In this document: positions 5,131-13,142 of the stretch, piece after piece
Numbering within the stretch: the first letter of the stretch is position 1
How the letters are laid out: the number at the start of each line of letters is the position of its first letter
IMG/VR virus record: IMGVR_UViG_3300030331_001818
Location: 1-35,294 of that record
Origin: a virus
DNA length: 35,294 nucleotides
Direction: 5' to 3' (one strand)
Translations under genes and position numbers: made by a program
The notes under the pieces: generated by a model
What the model was told of the DNA's origin: nothing
Databases searched by the model: none
The model's input: only the letters and a program-made list of their open reading frames with translations

Positions 5131-5682
5131 ATGTATTCAAAAATTCAAGTAAATACAGCAAACGCTCTGGTAGTAATAGCCAGTGATACAGTTCCTATTC
5201 CTGACCCTAATTCTTTTTCAGGGCAACAATCATCAACTGGTGAAGGCGATGCATCTACGCAAGATAAATTTTCAGACTCAAATGCAAACTTTAACGGTAA
5301 TGTTTTTGTTGGTGCGATTATTTACGATTCTACAGACGTAAGAGCATATCGTGTAACAGCTGTTGATAGTAATACAGTTTTATCAGTTACACCAAGTGTT
5401 GTTGGAGCATCAGGCTCAGTTAACTATAAAATATATAACAAACCAACTTTAGGTTGTGTACTATGGGTAGGTTCTGATATAGATGTAAAACAAGATATAG
5501 CAAATGTTGCAGCTGGAGTTTCAGACCCACGTTTTGTAGACATGGATGTTGTAACTGTAGGAAACAACACTGTTAAGTTTGAAAATGCAAAACTAGGAGA
5601 GTATTTACCAGTACAAGTTTTACAACTAAAAGAATCAGGCACTACAGCAGCATGTAGAGATAAATGTATAGCACTATCATAA
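5131..5682 (+). CDS. Putative virion protein with beta-rich insert
   Basis: This 183-residue protein looks structural. A first segment (MYSKIQVNTANALVVIASDT) and a last segment (GCVLWVGSDIDVKQDIANVA and beyond) appear to be one domain, split at about 35-107 by a beta-rich block: D-x-F-x-D-S-N-A-N-F, then VGAIIYDSTDVRAYRVTAVD, then V-L-S-V-T-P, ending V-N-Y-K-I-Y. A very similar block occurs in the gene at 24580. Such blocks are common inserts in phage head and decoration proteins. It lies three bases after the small-gene cluster and four before the one-helix protein, so it could be co-transcribed with both. Confidence 0.65.
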   Translation: MYSKIQVNTANALVVIASDTVPIPDPNSFSGQQSSTGEGDASTQDKFSDSNANFNGNVFVGAIIYDSTDVRAYRVTAVDSNTVLSVTPSVVGASGSVNYKIYNKPTLGCVLWVGSDIDVKQDIANVAAGVSDPRFVDMDVVTVGNNTVKFENAKLGEYLPVQVLQLKESGTTAACRDKCIALS

Positions 5683-5685
5683 ACT

Positions 5686-5970
5686 ATGGCACAACAGATT
5701 GGAGAAGATACCAAAGTTACTTTAGACCTTAAAACTATCGGTATGATAGTAGGCTTTACTATCTCTCTGTGCAGTATGTATTTTGTGCTGCAAGCTGACA
5801 TAGCTAAAGCTATGGAGTTACCTGCACCCGAAGTTACCAAAACAGAATTTACATATAAAGACCAAATAATTCGTGACGCAATTATGACAACTCAAGAAGA
5901 TGTCAAAGAAATGAAAGCAACGCTTGAAAAACTTGAAGAACGAATATTTGAATTAACGAAAGAAAGATGA
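5686..5970 (+). CDS. One-helix membrane protein with coiled coil
   Basis: This 94-residue protein has one hydrophobic segment at about 17-36 (KTIGMIVGFTISLCSMYFVL) and a C-terminal coiled-coil-like region (ATLEKLEERIFELTKER). It would sit in the inner membrane with the charged helix on one side. It overlaps the next gene by four bases (ATGA at 5967-5970) and opens the region that holds the peptidase and holin, so it could be a lysis regulator, an antiholin or a spanin-like part. Proteins with this layout are common near phage lysis genes. The function is inferred from context only. Confidence 0.65.
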   Translation: MAQQIGEDTKVTLDLKTIGMIVGFTISLCSMYFVLQADIAKAMELPAPEVTKTEFTYKDQIIRDAIMTTQEDVKEMKATLEKLEERIFELTKER

Positions 5971-6305
5971 AACTATGGATAACAATTTTATTGTTAATAC
6001 CAACTCTTGCTTTTTCTCAATCTTATAAAGATGGCTTAGTAGTCATACAATTTTCGGCTGATTTTGTAAAAGCCAATGAAATAGATATAAGCAAACTTGA
6101 AGGAGCTGATATGCTCCGTTTGTATTATACACAACATCCTAAAATTTTTCAAAAAGAAAATATTAAGTATTTACCGACTGTGATATTATTTCACAATGGT
6201 AAAACTATATTACGTGTAGAAAGTGGTATCTCATTGAAGTTACCAGAAAATACATTAGACCGAGTACAGGAACACATAAACAAAATAATAAAACGTAAAT
6301 TTTAG
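5967..6305 (+). CDS. Exported thioredoxin-fold protein lacking CXXC
   Basis: The 112-residue protein has a signal peptide (MKLWITILLLIPTLAFSQ, about 1-18) and a body that fits a thioredoxin fold: strand GLVVIQFSADF (23-33), then YLPTVILFHNGK (68-79) with the cis-Pro at 70, then a helix at the end. No Cys is present in the mature chain; where thioredoxins have WCxxC it has FSADFVKANEI, so it cannot do thiol exchange. A binding or chaperone-like role in the periplasm is more likely. It sits between the one-helix and beta-barrel genes, coupled by ATGA to the former and two bases from the latter, so the three may act together at the cell envelope. Confidence 0.75.
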   Translation: MKLWITILLLIPTLAFSQSYKDGLVVIQFSADFVKANEIDISKLEGADMLRLYYTQHPKIFQKENIKYLPTVILFHNGKTILRVESGISLKLPENTLDRVQEHINKIIKRKF

Positions 6306-6307
6306 AT

Positions 6308-7561
6308 ATGAATAGAAAACAAAAAACAGAAAAGTTTGCATTGAATGCTCTTATGGTTATAGTATTATTTTTACTTGCAGCATTTACATTTAGTTTACAA
6401 GCACAAGTTGTTACTCAAGATAAATTAGTAAAAACTAAAAAATCTTTTTTATCAAAAGTATATGATGATTTTTTACAGTATGGTACCGCATATGTTGCTG
6501 GTAATGTAAACAATCCTTATCAAAAACAATCAATCGATTACGTTGTAAGAACAAACCCTAGCGGTAGTTTATATGATGTGCCTATTGTTCAAGATGCTAC
6601 AGAGTATCACGAGTTTGATTACAGATATGGTTTTGGTATAAGACGTATTGCAAGGTTCGATTATGAAAATAAAGAAAAGGCTTATTATGATGGTACAGAA
6701 AAAAATGTAGCTCTATCTTCTCCTACAGCAGCATTTGATGGATGGGAATATTTATTTCATTGGGAGAAAGAAAGGGAAAGAGGTGAGGTGTTTACAAATC
6801 ACCGATACTTTCTTAGGCATACGGGTAAATATCATATTGCTAAAATCGAATCAAGAGAAGAAGGTAATGTTGGTTTTAAATACAACTCCGCAGAAGTACG
6901 AGCAAGACTTCCGATAGGAAAAAAGTTTAGTATCTCAGCAGGTTTCATTGCACGTTCTCATGACCAAGCTTTTGGTTACAATCCAGTAGAAATATGGCTG
7001 AACGAAACAGATGATGACGGGTATGCTATGAACCCTTGGTACACATTAGGTTTTGAATATGGATATGATGATATTGCATACACACAGCAAGATGAGTTTG
7101 GCAATACAGTTTATGATTGGTACTGGATTGATGAGCAAGGAAACATAGTAGCCGATAGTGATTTAGAGTTTCGTGAGACAGTATTTGCGGACTTGATGAA
7201 CCGATTTAACAGAGAACAATGGGACTTGTTAGACGCATTCGCAGAGGTAGCACCTATTGTCGGAGCAGATTTTTATTTGTACAGACAAAAGTTTTGGCTA
7301 CACAGCTATGCTAATTACATATTACCATATCACAAATATTTCAAAGGTGATGAATCATTCAGTTATCTTAACAGAAACAACTGGGGGTTAGGCGGATTGA
7401 GACAAGATTCTGAATTAGAACAATGGGACGACTATCAGTTCGGTTTGATACTTGGCTGGAACCTCACAAAAAAATTAGGTATTTTTGTAGAAGGAGAATA
7501 TACAAAGTTTTGGGATACTGAAATTTTTAACTCTACAGTAGGATTAAATATTGAGTTATGA
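6308..7561 (+). CDS. Outer-membrane-type beta-barrel protein
   Basis: This 417-residue protein has a signal peptide (hydrophobic core about 15-30, likely cut near QAQ 31-33) and a body rich in Tyr, Trp and Phe with alternating strands and acidic loops, e.g. YHEFDYRYGFGIRRIARFDY and PWYTLGFEYGYDDIAY. The end, LGIFVEGEYTKFWDTEIF plus TVGLNIEL, is like the last strands of outer membrane barrels, although the final residue is Leu, not the usual Phe or Trp. A phage gene for a secreted barrel is unusual; it might alter or block the host surface (superinfection exclusion), or help disrupt the outer membrane at lysis, as suggested by its ATGA overlap with the endolysin gene. A virion role cannot be excluded but the signal peptide argues against it. 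Confidence 0.75.
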   Translation: MNRKQKTEKFALNALMVIVLFLLAAFTFSLQAQVVTQDKLVKTKKSFLSKVYDDFLQYGTAYVAGNVNNPYQKQSIDYVVRTNPSGSLYDVPIVQDATEYHEFDYRYGFGIRRIARFDYENKEKAYYDGTEKNVALSSPTAAFDGWEYLFHWEKERERGEVFTNHRYFLRHTGKYHIAKIESREEGNVGFKYNSAEVRARLPIGKKFSISAGFIARSHDQAFGYNPVEIWLNETDDDGYAMNPWYTLGFEYGYDDIAYTQQDEFGNTVYDWYWIDEQGNIVADSDLEFRETVFADLMNRFNREQWDLLDAFAEVAPIVGADFYLYRQKFWLHSYANYILPYHKYFKGDESFSYLNRNNWGLGGLRQDSELEQWDDYQFGLILGWNLTKKLGIFVEGEYTKFWDTEIFNSTVGLNIEL

Positions 7562-8019
7562 AAATTAGCAGGCATATAACTTATGCTGAAGCTATTCATT
7601 CTAACACTGCAAAAAGAAAAGGTATTGATAATACACCTAATCCGCAGCAGTTAGACACAATGAAAGTTACAGCTGAAAAGATTTTTGAACCACTTCGTGA
7701 ATGGGTAGGCGGGCCTATAAAGGTCAGCTCTTTCTTCAGGTCGCCTGAACTTAACACTGCCATCGGTGGTGTTGCATCTTCTCAACATTGTAAAGGCCAA
7801 GCTTTAGACTTGGATGATGTTTATGGTTACAAAACTAATGCAGAAATGTTTATGTACATACGTGAGCATATAGATTTTGACCAATTGATATGGGAATTCG
7901 GAACTGATGTTTCTCCGAACTGGATACACGTCAGTTATGTAAATAAAGAAGAAAACAGAAAAAGATGTTTGAAAGCTTACAAAGATGAGCAAGGTAAAAC
8001 TAAATATAAAGTAATATGA
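7558..8019 (+). CDS. Peptidase M15 family endolysin
   Basis: This 153-residue protein is a zinc D-Ala-D-Ala-type peptidase of the M15A class that should cut peptidoglycan cross-links. The signature lies at VSSFFRSPELNTAIGG (56-71), SSQHCKGQALDL (74-85) and WIHVSYV (122-128). Probable zinc ligands are H77, D84 and H124, with E113 (IWEFG) as a possible catalytic base. No signal peptide is visible, so export needs the holin encoded next. It is linked by ATGA overlaps to the beta-barrel gene before and the holin gene after, forming a lysis cassette. Confidence 0.92.
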   Translation: MKISRHITYAEAIHSNTAKRKGIDNTPNPQQLDTMKVTAEKIFEPLREWVGGPIKVSSFFRSPELNTAIGGVASSQHCKGQALDLDDVYGYKTNAEMFMYIREHIDFDQLIWEFGTDVSPNWIHVSYVNKEENRKRCLKAYKDEQGKTKYKVI

Positions 8020-8417
8020 AAGAAATATTAGGTAAATTATTTGGAGGAGCAGCTGGAGAAGTAGGAGACAAGTTGACTGGAATGATTGATAAGTTCGTTC
8101 ATACCAAAGATGAGAAAGCTGCTTTTGAAAAAGAAATGACAGCAATGTTTATAAATGCTGAAGCTGAAATAGAAAAAAACATTTCAGAAAGATGGAAGTC
8201 GGATATGACTAGTGACAGTAAATTATCTAAGTCAGTAAGACCATTGGTTTTAATCTTTTTGATTGTGGCTACAATGATATTAATATTTATTGATTCAGGA
8301 TTTATTATCTTTGCAGTAGATGATGAGTGGAAAGAACTACTCAAACTATTACTCATGACTACTGTCGCAGCATATTTTGGTGGTCGTAGTTATGAAAAAG
8401 GAAAAAAAATAAAATAA
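8016..8417 (+). CDS. Holin, 3TM-type
   Basis: The 133-residue protein has a hydrophilic N-terminal half with a coiled-coil character (KDEKAAFEKEMTAMFINAEA), then membrane segments at about 76-100 (two short ones or one bend) and 106-121, and a short basic tail. The block W-K-S-D-M-T-S-D-S-K-L-S-K-x-x-R-P-L before the first segment and A-Y-F-G-G-R-x-Y-E-K after the last are marks of the phage 3TM holin family. It would open the inner membrane to the endolysin made by the gene before it, with which it shares an ATGA overlap. Confidence 0.88.
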   Translation: MKEILGKLFGGAAGEVGDKLTGMIDKFVHTKDEKAAFEKEMTAMFINAEAEIEKNISERWKSDMTSDSKLSKSVRPLVLIFLIVATMILIFIDSGFIIFAVDDEWKELLKLLLMTTVAAYFGGRSYEKGKKIK

Positions 8418-8422
8418 TTTAA

Positions 8423-9145
8423 ATGGCAAAAATAAGCACATACGCTATATCAACTCCTGTTGTTGATGACGATAAGTGGATAGGTACAGACGCAAGTGCT
8501 TTGAAAGAAACAAAAAACTTTACTGCACGTGATGTTGCAATCTATTTAAATAATTTTAACAAAGTAGAATCTGATTCTTTACGATATGTTTTTCAAAACA
8601 AATTGCCAACTGATACACGAAAGCCTGGTTCTATATCATTTAATAGTTCTAGAGGAGACAATGTAGCATTCAGTAGCGTAACTACTTTTATGCTAAGTAA
8701 GTTTACAAAGGCTCTTGTAGATGTTCAGTCTTTTTACCAAGTTCCTTTGGTAAATTCACAAGTATTAATATCGCAGTGTAAGAACACATCTGTCTTCGGA
8801 ATATTTACGTGGGACGCTGCTAATCTTGACGGAACTGAACCAGACTTTTGGAATATAGATTTGACTTATGTAGTGGGCAATGGAAGCTTAGAAAACAATC
8901 AGGATTATTTTATATCTTTGTTGCAGTATAATGTGTCGGCTTCAGGCGGAGACAAAAACTACACAGAAGTGTTCGGTGCACCTCTTACAACATGGACGGT
9001 GAACCATAATTTAGGGAAAAAACCTGCTGTTAGCTGTATAGATACTTCAGGAAATGAAGTTTACGGAATAGTAGATTATATTAATGATAACCAAGTTACA
9101 ATATCATTTAGTGCAGCCACTGGTGGAACGGTAACTTGTAATTAA
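8423..9145 (+). CDS. Tail-fibre or adhesin-like protein
   Basis: This 240-residue protein starts with a block MAKISTYAISTPVVDDDKWI plus GTD...TKNFTARDVAIYLNNF, which recurs in the gene at 14165 and looks like an attachment module. The C-terminal end, TWTVNHNLGKKPAVSC plus D-x-x-G-N-E-V-Y-G-I-V-D-Y-I-N-D-N-Q-V, is the small beta domain often found at the tip of phage fibre proteins. It comes five bases after the holin gene and begins the fibre block. A likely role is in receptor binding or as a fibre base. Similarity is by recalled pattern. Confidence 0.75.
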   Translation: MAKISTYAISTPVVDDDKWIGTDASALKETKNFTARDVAIYLNNFNKVESDSLRYVFQNKLPTDTRKPGSISFNSSRGDNVAFSSVTTFMLSKFTKALVDVQSFYQVPLVNSQVLISQCKNTSVFGIFTWDAANLDGTEPDFWNIDLTYVVGNGSLENNQDYFISLLQYNVSASGGDKNYTEVFGAPLTTWTVNHNLGKKPAVSCIDTSGNEVYGIVDYINDNQVTISFSAATGGTVTCN

Positions 9146-9160
9146 AAAAAAGAAAGAAAA

Positions 9161-11518
9161 ATGGCAATAAATTTTTTAAATGCAGTTAGCATAGCGGGCA
9201 ACTTAGATTTAAACCAGAATCAATTAGTCCAATTTAGAGTTGAAAACTTAACAAGCAATCCAACAGCTACCGCAGGTAGATTATATTATAATTCTACAGA
9301 TGGTAGTTTAAGATATTATAATGGTGACTCCACAGCATGGATTACACTAGATGGAACAGGAGATGTTGATTCGATAGCAGTAGCAAACGGTGCTGCATCG
9401 ACAGGTAATGCGTTGAGTGTTAATTCATCAACTGGAAGTGTAACTATAAGTTCTAGAGCATATGATGGTGGTAGTGATGTAGGTCACGTACCAGTTGGAG
9501 GTTCTGCAACCACATTCCTTAGAGGTGATGGTTCGTGGGCTACTCCAGGTGGAACATATACATCGTGGACTATTAGTGATGGTTCATCTTCTTCAACAGT
9601 AACTGATGGTCAGACTGTAACTATATCAGGTAGTACAGGTATTGATGCTGCTGAATCAAGTAGAACAGTTGCTTTAACATTAGATTTAAACGAGTTAACA
9701 ACAGTTACAGCTGTTTCTTCTGACTTTGTTTCTATTGTTGATGCGACAGACAATTCTACTAAGAAAGCATTAATTAGTGATATTATTTCTTTAACTGGAG
9801 ATATTACCGCTGTAAATGCTTCTACCACAAACAACAGAAAAGGTATCGCAGTAGCAAATGCAGCAGGGCCGATTCCAGAAGTTGGATTAAACATTGTTGG
9901 TCAAACAAATTTAGGTGCAACGCCTTCTGGTTCTGATGAATTAATTATTTACGATGCAGACACTGCAACAAACAAAGCAATTACTGTAACAAATCTTTTA
10001 GCTGCTGCACCACAAGGAGATATAACTGGAGTAACAGGAAGTTCTGGTATCACAGTATCTAGTGGTTCAGGCCCAGTTCCAAATGTATCTGTACTTTATA
10101 CAGGAGCAGGAAACGTTGTTGATGCAGCAGGTGCTGGTTCTACAATTGAAAGTTCAGATAAAATATTATATGAAGATGGTACAGACACAACTGTTAAGGA
10201 AATAGCAATATCAAGTTTAATAGCATTAGCACCACAAGGAGACATTACAGCAGTTGTTGCTGGAACTAAATTAAATGGTGGTGGTACTTCTGGTTCAGTT
10301 ACATTAAACCATGATACTACATCTAGAAGTAATACAACTTCTACTGATACAGTTGGTTCAGGTGGAACGTTTACAAAAATTGATTCTATAACAACAGACG
10401 CTACTGGACACGTTACCGCAGTAAATACTGAAACCATAACAATGGGTGCCTTTGACAACTATGGCTCATGGACGATTGGCGATGGTTCAAACACATCATC
10501 AGTAGGTTCAGGTCAAACAGTGACAATCCAAGGAACTTCAAACGAAGTAGAAGTTTCAGAATCTGGCAGAACTGTTACAGTAGGTTTACCAACTAATGTA
10601 ACTATTGGTGGAGACTTAACAGTTTCAGGTGGAGACATCACATTATCGGGTACAGGAAGAATTCAAGGTATTGACACAGTAACTGCTTCAACAGATGCTG
10701 CTTCTAAAAACTATGTTGACCAGCAATTAGCAGGCTCAGGATTATTAATATTCCAAGGAGGATATAACGCAGCAACTAACACGCCAGACTTAGACAGCAG
10801 TCCAAGTTCAAGTATTAAGAAAGGTTGGTCGTATGTTGTTACTGCTGCTGGTTCATTCTTTAGTGAAACTGTTGAAGTTGGAGATTTACTTATCGCACAA
10901 CAAGATGCACCAACTACTTTGGCAAACTGGGTAACTGTTCAGAACAACATTGGTTTAGCTACAACTACTACACCAGGTATAGCTTCATTCAGTTCAGATA
11001 ACTTTGCAGTAAGTGCAGCAGGTGTTGTAACAGTTAAAAATAACGGTATTATTTTAGGAACTGAAACTACTGGTAATTATACAGCAACAGTAGCAGCAAG
11101 TTCGACTAATAATAGAAAAGGTATTGCAGTTTCAGGTGCTACGGGTGAAGGTCAAGCAGCAGTAGTTGGATTAAATATTACTGGTCAATCAGCTTTAGCT
11201 ACAGTAGCAGCAGATGATGAATTAATCATCTACGATACATCCAGTACTACAAATGTTAAAGTTCCTGTATCAGCAGTTAGAGATAAAATTGTTAATGATA
11301 ACTCTTTCTCTGGTACATTCCCTACATCTGATGCGGCATCGTTCACTGTAAGTCATGGCTTGTCAAGTAAAGATATTATTGTGCAAGTTTACAGAATTTC
11401 AGATGGAGCAACTATATTTGCACAAGTAGAAAGAACTAGTAACTCTGTCGTAACAGTAACTTGTTCATCTGCTCAAACAGCTGATACATTGCAAGTGCTT
11501 TGTACCAAGTGTGTGTAA
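9161..11518 (+). CDS. Tail fibre protein with repeated modules
   Basis: This 785-residue, Ser/Thr/Gly-rich, low-complexity protein is a probable fibre. N-terminus: NLDLNQNQLVQFRVENLTSN then RLYYNSTDGSLRYYNG, a start seen in many fibre genes of aquatic phages. The middle has recurring modules of about 70 residues, each with a D-x-[LV]-x-x-x-D...K...I-x-x-L core followed by P-Q-G-D-I-T and a beta segment. Residues about 482-521 match part of the next gene (GGDITLSGTGRIQG). The C-terminal FTVSHGLSSKDIIVQVYRI, then ...TLQVLCTKCV, is a likely tip domain. It lies between two other fibre genes. It probably forms a trimeric rod that contacts the host surface. Confidence 0.8.
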   Translation: MAINFLNAVSIAGNLDLNQNQLVQFRVENLTSNPTATAGRLYYNSTDGSLRYYNGDSTAWITLDGTGDVDSIAVANGAASTGNALSVNSSTGSVTISSRAYDGGSDVGHVPVGGSATTFLRGDGSWATPGGTYTSWTISDGSSSSTVTDGQTVTISGSTGIDAAESSRTVALTLDLNELTTVTAVSSDFVSIVDATDNSTKKALISDIISLTGDITAVNASTTNNRKGIAVANAAGPIPEVGLNIVGQTNLGATPSGSDELIIYDADTATNKAITVTNLLAAAPQGDITGVTGSSGITVSSGSGPVPNVSVLYTGAGNVVDAAGAGSTIESSDKILYEDGTDTTVKEIAISSLIALAPQGDITAVVAGTKLNGGGTSGSVTLNHDTTSRSNTTSTDTVGSGGTFTKIDSITTDATGHVTAVNTETITMGAFDNYGSWTIGDGSNTSSVGSGQTVTIQGTSNEVEVSESGRTVTVGLPTNVTIGGDLTVSGGDITLSGTGRIQGIDTVTASTDAASKNYVDQQLAGSGLLIFQGGYNAATNTPDLDSSPSSSIKKGWSYVVTAAGSFFSETVEVGDLLIAQQDAPTTLANWVTVQNNIGLATTTTPGIASFSSDNFAVSAAGVVTVKNNGIILGTETTGNYTATVAASSTNNRKGIAVSGATGEGQAAVVGLNITGQSALATVAADDELIIYDTSSTTNVKVPVSAVRDKIVNDNSFSGTFPTSDAASFTVSHGLSSKDIIVQVYRISDGATIFAQVERTSNSVVTVTCSSAQTADTLQVLCTKCV

Positions 11519-11544
11519 GTAGGAGAACTTTAATTAAATAACAT

Positions 11545-13140
11545 ATGGCTATATCTTTTATTGAAGGCGTATCGATTACGGGTACTATATCAACTTCAGG
11601 AAGCATAACAGCAACTAGTAATTCAGCTGTTATACAAACCCCAAGAATTAGTATGGAATCTGATGGTACTTTAGATTGGGGTCAAGCTAGAGACGTTGGT
11701 ACGTTAACATGGGACACAGGCTATGCTTATTTAAAAGGTCAAGCTAGTAAAGGTGTAAAAATTCAAGTAGACAATAGTACAACTGCCTTAACATTTGAAA
11801 CTAACGCTAACGCAACTTTTGCAGGTGATGTAACTGTTGGTGGAGGTGATATAACTTTAAGTGGTACTGGTAGAATACAAGGTGTTGATACGGTTTCTTC
11901 TGGAACAGATGCGGCAAATAAAACATATGTAGACAACCAAATTTCAGGTGTACCACAAGGGACTGTAACTTCGGTTTCAGGCAGTGCTGGAATTACAATA
12001 ACAGGAACTGCTACAACCACTCCTACGGTAAAGATTGATTATGATGGAGGTGACAATGCTATTTTAGTAGCTACGACAGCAACTCCTGTTGCAGGAGATA
12101 CTATTTGGTTTTCGGACGCTAGCGATGATGAAATAAAAAAATCAACTATTTCAAACTTACCATTTGGAAGTGGTGATATGACTTCCTGGAATTTAACAGC
12201 AGATAGTGGTGGAACTGCAACTGTTACAAACGGGGAGACTGTAGACATAGCGGGTGGTACTAATATTAGCACAAGTCGTAGTGGTGAAACTATCACTATT
12301 ACCAACGGTATAACAAACAACAATCAGTTGACAAACGGTGCGGGTTATACCACCAATACTGGTACTGTTACTGGTACTGGTTCAAGTGGCAGAGTAGCTG
12401 TGTGGAGTGGAACATCAGCACTTACTTCAGACTCAGGTATCCTATTTAATACAGGAACTAATGCTTTGACGGTAGGCGGTAATATTATCAGTACAAGTGG
12501 AGACATTACTGTAGGGGGTGGTGATATTTTTTTAGAAGGAACAATAAAAGCTATTTCTAATTCTTCAACTAATGGCATACTATTAATTGGTGATGTAGAT
12601 GGTAATGATGAAATAACTCAGATTGAATTAAAAACACAAGCAGCTATCAATATTCGTTTGACTGATGATACAATAGACTTAAACAGTTCTGCGATAAACT
12701 CACCTTCTAGTAATACTCAGACTTTTTTTAATGGTCAAAACACTAGAAGACAATTAAAAGTAAATAGTAGTTCATCGGCATATAATGGAGAAACAATAGT
12801 TCTTCATAGTGCTTCAACGACAGCAGGTAAAGTTTATGGTAAAAGTAACTTTGCTGCTACTTGGACTGAAGCAGATGCAGATAGTGATATTACAACAAAT
12901 CTTTTGGCTGTAGCAACTGGTAGTACCAGTGCAAACGGTATGTTAACAAGAGGAGTTTTTTATAAAGCCAGTCATGGCTTTACACTTGGTAGACCTTTAT
13001 ATGTTTCTAACACAGCTGGGGTTTTAACCAATACAGCTCCAAGCGGTGCTGGTGATTATGTTCGTGTTGTTGGTTATGCTATTGATAGTTCAAATATATT
13101 CTTTTGTCCAGACAATACATGGGTACAAAACGCTAACTAA
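11545..13140 (+). CDS. Second tail fibre protein with shared modules
   Basis: The 531-residue protein is again Ser/Thr/Gly-rich and built of beta repeats. Residues about 93-132 (VTVGGGDITLSGTGRIQG, then DTV...TDAANKTYVDNQ) match residues about 482-521 of the preceding fibre; a shorter echo (GGDIFLEGTIKA) occurs later. A D-T-I-W-F-S-D...KKSTISNL element matches the recurring module of its neighbours. The C-terminus (SHGFTLGRPLYVSNTAGVLT, then GDYVRVVGYAIDSSNIFFCP) looks like a fibre tip domain. It may be an alternative fibre or a partner of the 9161 product. Confidence 0.78.
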   Translation: MAISFIEGVSITGTISTSGSITATSNSAVIQTPRISMESDGTLDWGQARDVGTLTWDTGYAYLKGQASKGVKIQVDNSTTALTFETNANATFAGDVTVGGGDITLSGTGRIQGVDTVSSGTDAANKTYVDNQISGVPQGTVTSVSGSAGITITGTATTTPTVKIDYDGGDNAILVATTATPVAGDTIWFSDASDDEIKKSTISNLPFGSGDMTSWNLTADSGGTATVTNGETVDIAGGTNISTSRSGETITITNGITNNNQLTNGAGYTTNTGTVTGTGSSGRVAVWSGTSALTSDSGILFNTGTNALTVGGNIISTSGDITVGGGDIFLEGTIKAISNSSTNGILLIGDVDGNDEITQIELKTQAAINIRLTDDTIDLNSSAINSPSSNTQTFFNGQNTRRQLKVNSSSSAYNGETIVLHSASTTAGKVYGKSNFAATWTEADADSDITTNLLAVATGSTSANGMLTRGVFYKASHGFTLGRPLYVSNTAGVLTNTAPSGAGDYVRVVGYAIDSSNIFFCPDNTWVQNAN

Positions 13141-13142
13141 TT

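Noticed and set aside
8306-8313. TATCTTTG inside the holin gene
   Set aside because: It lies in codons for a membrane segment, 110 bases before the next gene. It might act as an internal promoter for the fibres but the sequence alone does not support this over chance; a second in-gene match near 8912 is likewise ignored.
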